64,000 bases of DNA from the NCBI RefSeq assembly GCF_000013885.1, contig NC_007964.1, positions 620,001 through 684,000 of the forward strand, written 5' to 3'. Below the pieces are notes generated by a model. The model worked only from the letters and a program-made list of their open reading frames with translations. It did not search any database and had not been told where the DNA came from. Below, piece by piece: positions 58,704 through 64,000 of this stretch. The position numbers were made by a program, and so were the translations under genes. Within the stretch, counting starts at the first letter, position 1. Each line of letters opens with the position of its first letter. Origin of the DNA: Nitrobacter hamburgensis X14. GTDB taxonomy: Bacteria; Pseudomonadota; Alphaproteobacteria; Rhizobiales; Xanthobacteraceae.

Positions 58704-59870
58704 CTAGTCCTGCTTCGCGCGCGACAGGCCGAGCAGGCCCGCGAGCGTGCGGCGATGGTGGGTGTCGATCGACACGTAGACGCTCATGCCGGATTTCAGT
58801 CTGGCGACCATCGGATCGTCCTTGTCGAAGTAGATCCGGACAGGAATGCGCTGCACGACCTTCACGAAGTTCCCGGTGGCGTTCTGCGGCGGCAGGATCG
58901 CGAATGTCGCGCCGGTGCCGGGACTGAGCGATCCCACCGTGCCCTTGAAGACATGATCGGGGAAGGAATCGATGGAGAGATCGACGGGTTGCCCGACGGC
59001 CACGTAGGTGAAGTCGGATTCCTTCGGGTTCGCATCGACCCATGGGTGGCCGAGATCGACGACGCTGAACACCGGCGTTCCGGCGGCAACGAAGCGGCCG
59101 AGCTGGATGTTGTCGACCTGCGTCGCGATGCCGTCGATCGGCGCGCGCAACTCCGTATTGGCAAGGTTGCGCTGCGCGTCGGCGAGCGCCGCTCTGGCCT
59201 GGACGTAGTCCGGGAACTTCGCCAGCGGCAAATCCGGATCGCCGAGCAGTTTGTTGCGCGTACTGGAAATCTGCTGCAGCAGAATCTGGTTTATACCTTC
59301 CGCCTGCACCAGCGCGCTGAGGGAGTTGTCGAGATCGAGCTGCGATCCGACATTGTTTTTCGCGAGCGCGGTCTTGCGATCGACGTCGCGTTGCTTGACG
59401 TTGATGCTCTCCTGGGCAAGCGCCGAGGACTGGGCGTAATTGGCGAGGTTTGATTTCAGCGTGTTGTATTCGATCGTCGCGTCGTTCAGTTTCGCTTGCG
59501 CCTGCTGGACGGCGAAGCGGAACGGCGCGGGATCGATTTCGAACAGCGGATCGCCGGTCTTGACATGCTGACCCTCCTTCACCGTCACGCTGTCGATCTT
59601 GCCGGAGACCTCAGGCGTGATCAGAACCTTCTGCGCGCCGACATAGGCGTCGTCGGTGGTCACGTAGCGGCCGCCCGACAGATAGAACGTCAGCCCGGCG
59701 ATCAGCGCGATCAGCGGCAGCACGACCAGAAGCAGCGGCCGGCGGTAGCGGCGTATCGAAGCCAGCAGCCGCCGGCGCGGCCTGGCAACCGTGGTCGGCG
59801 TCGGCGGCGCCTCCGCCTCCGTGGGGGCATCCTTCCGGTCGGACGGAAATTTCAGGGCCGGCTCAGCCAT
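58704..59870 (-). CDS. emrA: HlyD/EmrA-family membrane fusion protein
   Basis: A 388-residue periplasmic adaptor. One membrane helix (LLLVVLPLIALIAGLTFYLS), lipoyl half-motif TPEVSGKIDSVTVKEGQHVK then GDPLFEIDP, a coiled-coil hairpin, and LRAPIDGIATQ. It links EmrB to an outer-membrane channel. Overlaps the MarR gene by 8 nt. Confidence 0.94.
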   Translation of the reverse strand: MAEPALKFPSDRKDAPTEAEAPPTPTTVARPRRRLLASIRRYRRPLLLVVLPLIALIAGLTFYLSGGRYVTTDDAYVGAQKVLITPEVSGKIDSVTVKEGQHVKTGDPLFEIDPAPFRFAVQQAQAKLNDATIEYNTLKSNLANYAQSSALAQESINVKQRDVDRKTALAKNNVGSQLDLDNSLSALVQAEGINQILLQQISSTRNKLLGDPDLPLAKFPDYVQARAALADAQRNLANTELRAPIDGIATQVDNIQLGRFVAAGTPVFSVVDLGHPWVDANPKESDFTYVAVGQPVDLSIDSFPDHVFKGTVGSLSPGTGATFAILPPQNATGNFVKVVQRIPVRIYFDKDDPMVARLKSGMSVYVSIDTHHRRTLAGLLGLSRAKQD

Positions 59871-60351
59871 AGCGCTGCTCTTTCGCTTTATCGTCGTTGA
59901 CGTGCCCGCCGCCTTGCAGCGCGTTACGGACGTTGTCCTTGACGGCTTCGAGTTGCTCGATCAAACGGTGCGCGTCTGAAACGCTGATATCGGCGAGCGC
60001 GGCGCGGGTGATTTCGCTGCGCAGCGCGGCGAGCTTCGCCAGCAAAGGCCGCGCGGCTTTGGTCAGGTAAAGACGATTGACGCGGCGATCGGTTTCGTCG
60101 CCGCAGCGCTCGATCAGGCCGGCCTTGCAGAGCTTGTCGATCAATCGCGTCAGCGTGATCGGCCGCATTTCCATCAGTTCGGCGACGTCCGCCTGCTTCA
60201 GCCCTTCGGTGCGCTCCAGTTTGGCGAGCACTGCCCACTGCGCCCGGTTCAGGCCGTAGCGCGAGGCCTGCTTGTCGGCAAAGAGCCGAAGCAGGCGTTG
60301 CACCTCGAACACGGTAAACAGAAAGTCACTCTCGATCGAACGGTCCGGCAT
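59863..60351 (-). CDS. MarR-family regulator of the efflux operon
   Basis: A 162-residue winged-helix regulator from ATG 60351 after AGGAGTGG. NRAQWAVLAKLERTEGLKQA and the recognition helix/wing TLTRLIDKLCKAGLIERCGD followed by DRRVNRLYLT are the MarR pattern. It probably represses its own operon from the palindrome at 60377-60390 until a drug binds. Confidence 0.93.
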   Translation of the reverse strand: MPDRSIESDFLFTVFEVQRLLRLFADKQASRYGLNRAQWAVLAKLERTEGLKQADVAELMEMRPITLTRLIDKLCKAGLIERCGDETDRRVNRLYLTKAARPLLAKLAALRSEITRAALADISVSDAHRLIEQLEAVKDNVRNALQGGGHVNDDKAKEQRYG

Positions 60352-60376
60352 ATCGCCACTCCTAACGTTCGTTATA

Positions 60377-60390
60377 ATAAGCAAGCTTAT
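60377..60390. promoter_or_regulatory. Candidate MarR operator
   Basis: ATAAGC-AA-GCTTAT, 6-bp perfect arms in an A/T-rich stretch 26 nt before the marR start. MarR proteins bind such palindromes. Confidence 0.55.
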
Positions 60391-60587
60391 GAATAAGCGT
60401 CATGTCCAGCTATGGGAAGCTGATCTGCAGAGACCTCATGGCTCCGGCCGCAATGGCCGTTCCCGGTGATACCTCGACTGGGGCGTTATGTTGCATTGCA
60501 ATAGGCGAGGCGCCCCGCGAAATTGTCATGGGCGACGCTGCTGAAAGAGGGGGCGAAGTCGGCTTAAACGGGTTAGATGGGTGTCAG

Positions 60588-61079
60588 ATGACCGCGACCA
60601 AACCGACATTCCCCGTGCCGGGGCACGATCACGACCGCTGCGCCGCGGAGGCGATCAGCCATGCGGAGCGGATTTGTGCGCGGCGTGCGCAGAAATTCAC
60701 GCCGATCCGCCGCCAGGTGCTGCAGGCGCTGCTGTCGAGCCATCGGCCGCTTGGCGCCTATGAAGTGATCGAGGAACTGGCCAAATCGATGCCGCGCCCG
60801 GCGCCGATCACGGTCTATCGCGCGCTCGACTTCCTGATGGAGAACGGCCTCGTTCACCGCATCGAAAGCCGCAATGCGTTTTTGGCCTGCGGGCACGACC
60901 ATGATGCGAGCGCGATGGTGGTGTTTCTGATTTGCGAGCGTTGCGGATCGGTCGGCGAAATTCCGGCAAGCCGCGTGGCGCAGAGTCTCAGCGACGCCGT
61001 ACGCACCACGGGCTTCACGCCGAAGCTGTCCGTGGTCGAAATCACCGGCACCTGCGCACATTGCCAGACTGCGGCTTAA
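60588..61079 (+). CDS. zur: Fur-family zinc uptake regulator
   Basis: A 163-residue regulator from ATG 60588 (the frame is open to 60402). HTH-wing region FTPIRRQVLQALLSSHRPLG and APITVYRALDFLMENGLVHR; metal residues in ACGHDHD, FLICERCGS and TCAHC (two structural CxxC pairs) favour Zur over Fur. It represses zinc uptake genes when zinc is sufficient. Confidence 0.9.
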   Translation: MTATKPTFPVPGHDHDRCAAEAISHAERICARRAQKFTPIRRQVLQALLSSHRPLGAYEVIEELAKSMPRPAPITVYRALDFLMENGLVHRIESRNAFLACGHDHDASAMVVFLICERCGSVGEIPASRVAQSLSDAVRTTGFTPKLSVVEITGTCAHCQTAA

Positions 61080-61412
61080 ACCACCTCAAACATCCGGCGC
61101 GTCGCGGCCTGGGCGGCCGGCGCGACCCTGACCCGGATTCCCGGGCCGCTGATGGCCAGTCCGACGCTGTGGGTGGTCGGGTTGACATTTTTGATATGGT
61201 TTTCAATGGTTAAGGCCTACTCTGCCAGCAAATTGTCGGCTTTTACCTTCATCACCCCTTTGTTTGGCGTCGCGGCGGGCTATGTCATCATGCATGACCA
61301 GTTGACGCCGGCCTTCGGCGACGCGGCGCTTTTGGTGATTGCCGGCCTTTATCTCGTTAACCGGCCTTCCCCGCCGGCCATTGATCCGTTGCTGAGACTC
61401 ACAAAAACCTGA
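61080..61412 (+). pseudogene. C-terminal fragment of a DMT/EamA transporter
   Basis: From about 61152 the frame reads SPTLWVVGLTFLIWFSMVKA, then LSAFTFITPLFGVAAGYVIM and ALLVIAGLYLVNRPSPP, the last three helices of an EamA drug/metabolite transporter. The preceding seven helices are absent. Relatives carry an intact gene between zur and ispG, so a deletion is likely. Confidence 0.8.
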
Positions 61413-61425
61413 TATTTGAAACCCT

Positions 61426-62721
61426 ATGAACAAGCTCGAAAATCCGTCGCAACGCGACGTGGCAGGCCCAAGCCCGCGGCATAAAACCACGCAAGTGATG
61501 GTCGGCAGCATCGCTGTCGGCGGCGGCGCGCCGATCGTGGTGCAATCGATGACCAACACCGACACCGCCGATGTCGAGGGCACGATCGCCCAGGTCGCCG
61601 CATTGTCGCGTGCCGGTTCGGAAATGGTCCGCATTACCGTGGATCGCGACGAGGCCGCCGCCGCCGTGCCGCATATCCGCGACGGCTTGCGCAAGCGCGG
61701 CATCGCCACGCCGCTGATCGGCGATTTCCACTACATCGGCCACAAGCTGCTGGCCGATCATCCGGCCTGCGCCGAGGCGCTCGACAAGTATCGCATCAAT
61801 CCGGGCAACGTCGGTTTCAAGGACAAGCGCGACAAGCAGTTCACCGACATCGTCGAGATGGCGATCAAGTACGGCAAGGCGGTGCGGATCGGCGCCAACT
61901 GGGGCTCGCTCGATCAGGAACTGCTGACGCATCTGATGGAAGAGAACGCCAATTCGGCGGCGCCGCTCGAAGCGCGCGCGGTGACTCGCGAGGCGATGGT
62001 GCAGTCGGCGCTGTTGTCGGCGAAGCGCGCCGAGGAGATCGGCCTGCCCAAGAACAGGATGATCCTGTCGGCCAAGGTTTCGGCGGTGCAGGATCTGATC
62101 GCGGTCTACCAGACGCTGGCGTCGCGCTCGGATTACGCGATCCACCTCGGGCTCACCGAGGCCGGCATGGGCTCGAAGGGCATCGTCGCCTCATCCGCCG
62201 CGCTCGGCATCCTGCTGCAGCAGGGCATCGGCGACACCATTCGCATCTCGCTGACGCCCGAGCCCGGCGGCGACCGCACGCGGGAAGTTCAGGTCGCGCA
62301 GGAACTGCTGCAGACCATGGGCTTTCGCACCTTCGTGCCGCTGGTCGCGGCCTGCCCCGGCTGCGGGCGCACCACCTCGACCACGTTCCAGGAACTGGCG
62401 CGATCGATTCAGGACTTCATCCGCGACGAGATGCCGGGCTGGAAGACGCAGTATCCCGGCGTCGAGCAGCTCAACGTCGCGGTGATGGGTTGCATCGTCA
62501 ACGGCCCCGGCGAATCCAAGCACGCCGATATCGGCATCTCGCTGCCGGGCACCGGCGAGGCGCCGGCGGCGCCCGTCTTCGTCGACGGCAAGAAATTCCG
62601 CACCTTGCGCGGACCGGCAATCGCGCAGGACTTCAAGGCGCTGGTGATCGACTATATCGATCAGCGCTATGGCAGCGGCGGCAAGACGCCGACGGATGCC
62701 ACGACAGCCGCGGCGGAATGA
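61426..62721 (+). CDS. ispG: 4-hydroxy-3-methylbut-2-enyl-diphosphate synthase
   Basis: A 431-residue iron-sulphur enzyme of the MEP isoprenoid pathway. GGGAPIVVQSMTNTDTADVE at the start, HLGLTEAGMGSKGIVASSAA in the middle, and the cluster ligands in VAACPGCGRTTSTTFQELA and VMGCIVNGPGE. Normal length for proteobacteria with the extra insert. Confidence 0.97.
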   Translation: MNKLENPSQRDVAGPSPRHKTTQVMVGSIAVGGGAPIVVQSMTNTDTADVEGTIAQVAALSRAGSEMVRITVDRDEAAAAVPHIRDGLRKRGIATPLIGDFHYIGHKLLADHPACAEALDKYRINPGNVGFKDKRDKQFTDIVEMAIKYGKAVRIGANWGSLDQELLTHLMEENANSAAPLEARAVTREAMVQSALLSAKRAEEIGLPKNRMILSAKVSAVQDLIAVYQTLASRSDYAIHLGLTEAGMGSKGIVASSAALGILLQQGIGDTIRISLTPEPGGDRTREVQVAQELLQTMGFRTFVPLVAACPGCGRTTSTTFQELARSIQDFIRDEMPGWKTQYPGVEQLNVAVMGCIVNGPGESKHADIGISLPGTGEAPAAPVFVDGKKFRTLRGPAIAQDFKALVIDYIDQRYGSGGKTPTDATTAAAE

Positions 62722-62798
62722 TGCTTTCGCGGCGGAGAGATCGAAAACGCCGGCCGCCGGGCCGGCATCTTATTGTGAGATACCGAAGCGACAGCGGT

Positions 62799-63998
62799 TC
62801 ATAGCGGCGAGTGCTTTTCCCGGTTGTCGACGACCGCTTCTTCCAGATCGAGGTCGCGCTCGATCCGGCGGCGGGTCTCGTCGGTGATCTTGCCCTCGCG
62901 CAGCAACCTGTGCAGATGCGTGCGTTCGATGCCGATGATCTCCCGCACCATGGATGATCCCTTCGTCGCCGGCGAATGTTCGTCGCCCTCGCCCGGCGGC
63001 TCGGGCAACGCCCGCATCCGGGTTTCGTGACGCGCCTGGAGAAACTTGGCGAGGCCTTCTGGAAGCTTGCGCTCGACGATGATCGTGTTGAGGGCGTCGC
63101 GCGCGGCCTCGATGATGGTGCGCCGCGCCGCGATCTCGGCGTCGCGCTCGTTCAGTGCCTCGCGGCGGCCGTGCTGCGAGATGCCGAGCAGGTTGACGAC
63201 GAACGGCAGCGTCAGGCCGATGCCGAACAGCGTCACGAAGATCACGCCGAAACTCGTCAACTGAATGAGGTCGCGGTAGGGAAACGCCTCACCGCTCGGC
63301 AGCGTCAGCGGCAAAGCGAGGGCGACCGCGAGCGATACCACGCCGCGAATGCCGGTGAAGCCGATCACCACGACATAGCGCCATGGCGGCGTCGGATCGC
63401 GCCGCCGGATTCGCGTGCTGAGAACGCGCGTCAGGTAGGTGCCGGGGAACACCCAGATGAATCGCGCCGCGATCACGATCGCCGAGGTCAGCGCGATCGC
63501 CACCAGCACCTCATTGAGCGGGACCGCCTTGGCCTTCTCCATCAGCACCCGGACCTCGAAGCCCATCAGCAGGAACAGCACGCCCTCGATCAGCCAGATC
63601 GCCAGATCCCAGAAGAAGATGCCCTGCAGCCGCGTCGCCGCCGAGATCAGCAGCGGCCCGTTCCAGCTCACATAGAGGCCGGCGACGACGGTGGCGATCA
63701 CGCCGGAGCCGCCGAAATGCTCGGGAACCCAGTAGGCGAGATACGGGGTCAACAGCGACAGCAGGATTTCCACCCGCTCGTCATGGGCCCATTGCCGCAG
63801 CCGCAGGCTGAGCCAGCCGACCAGGGCGCCGAACGCGATTTCGCCAAGCAGGATCAGGCCGAACGATCCGGCGGCGGACGGCAGCGAAAACGTGCCGGTC
63901 GAGACCGCCAGCACGGCGAAGCGGTAGAGGATCAGTGCGGTGGCGTCGTTGGCGAGGCCTTCGCCCTCGAGGATGACGAGGATGCGGTGCGGCAGATG
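62799..63998 (-). CDS. CPA1-family Na+/H+ antiporter, partial (N-terminus outside window)
   Basis: About 400 C-terminal codons are visible. EGEGLANDATALILYRFAVL near the window edge is the conserved NhaP/NHE-type transport motif, followed by about six more membrane helices including GFTGIRGVVSLAVALALPLT, and a roughly 120-residue charged cytoplasmic tail ending NREKHSPL. Exports sodium in exchange for protons. The N-terminal helices lie to the right. Confidence 0.93.
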   Translation of the reverse strand, partial: HLPHRILVILEGEGLANDATALILYRFAVLAVSTGTFSLPSAAGSFGLILLGEIAFGALVGWLSLRLRQWAHDERVEILLSLLTPYLAYWVPEHFGGSGVIATVVAGLYVSWNGPLLISAATRLQGIFFWDLAIWLIEGVLFLLMGFEVRVLMEKAKAVPLNEVLVAIALTSAIVIAARFIWVFPGTYLTRVLSTRIRRRDPTPPWRYVVVIGFTGIRGVVSLAVALALPLTLPSGEAFPYRDLIQLTSFGVIFVTLFGIGLTLPFVVNLLGISQHGRREALNERDAEIAARRTIIEAARDALNTIIVERKLPEGLAKFLQARHETRMRALPEPPGEGDEHSPATKGSSMVREIIGIERTHLHRLLREGKITDETRRRIERDLDLEEAVVDNREKHSPL

Positions 63999-64000
63999 CA

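Noticed and set aside
60480..60520. Zur box upstream of zur
   Set aside because: GTTATGTTGCATTGCAATA has some symmetry but does not match a Zur box well enough to claim.

Overview
The window looks like a chromosome segment from a Bradyrhizobium/Rhodopseudomonas/Afipia-type alphaproteobacterium (Nitrobacteraceae). The reasons are high GC, the gene order gpsA-tsaD / hemC-hemD-mitofilin-like-hemY, then terB-like, SDR, yggT, DUF167, folD and ppa, a DUF3551 protein, and dispersed intergenic repeats of a kind I associate with that group. This assignment is inference from gene content; no database was searched.

Left backbone (1-7423): an EVE-domain protein (cut by the window edge), gpsA and tsaD on the minus strand, then hemC, hemD, a mitofilin-like membrane protein and hemY on the plus strand, ending in tRNA-Thr(CGT). 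Right backbone (about 46260-64000): a small Cys-rich secreted protein, a TerB-like protein, an SDR, tRNA-Ala(CGC), YggT, DUF167, folD, ppa, a GNAT acetyltransferase, an isochorismatase-like hydrolase, an FAD amine oxidase, mutS, an emrAB-type efflux operon with its MarR regulator, zur, a DMT-transporter remnant, ispG and a Na+/H+ antiporter (cut by the window edge).

Between them lies a genomic island of about 39 kb (7424 to about 46255). It starts at the 3' end of tRNA-Thr and ends at a diverged tRNA-3'-half-like sequence (46213-46255). From left to right it carries: hicAB; a large serine recombinase whose 3' end runs into a tRNA-Arg 3' fragment; a beta-class DNA methyltransferase; a winged-helix protein; a ParA/ribbon-helix-helix partition pair with shared 14-bp repeats; ArdC antirestriction protein; two unknown genes; a higBA module plus a second higA fused to an antitoxin remnant; a four-gene defence cassette (SNF2-type helicase with a degenerate PLD domain, DUF4391, type III Mod, type III Res with a +1 frameshift in its Walker A motif); a resolvase; a two-gene secreted-protein operon; a mobilisation module (zinc-ribbon protein, membrane J-domain protein, VirD4/TraG coupling protein, oriT-like palindromes, MobC, relaxase); tRNA-Pro(CGG); a DUF5131/TcmP pair; a secreted serine hydrolase; and several small genes.

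There is a coupling protein and a relaxase but no mating-pair-formation genes, so the island reads as an integrative mobilisable element rather than a self-transmissible ICE. No tyrosine integrase, reverse transcriptase or CRISPR array was found.

The most interesting item is the 1090-residue secreted protein at 28890-32162. It has three copies of a roughly 110-residue module, a tail-fibre-like middle, and a C-terminal DUF1566/C-type-lectin-like domain. In its last 40-odd codons nearly every non-invariant position is an NNY codon, and a GC-rich tetraloop hairpin follows the stop codon. That is the signature of a variable region of a diversity-generating retroelement, yet no template repeat or reverse transcriptase is visible here, so it would be an orphan or remotely served target.
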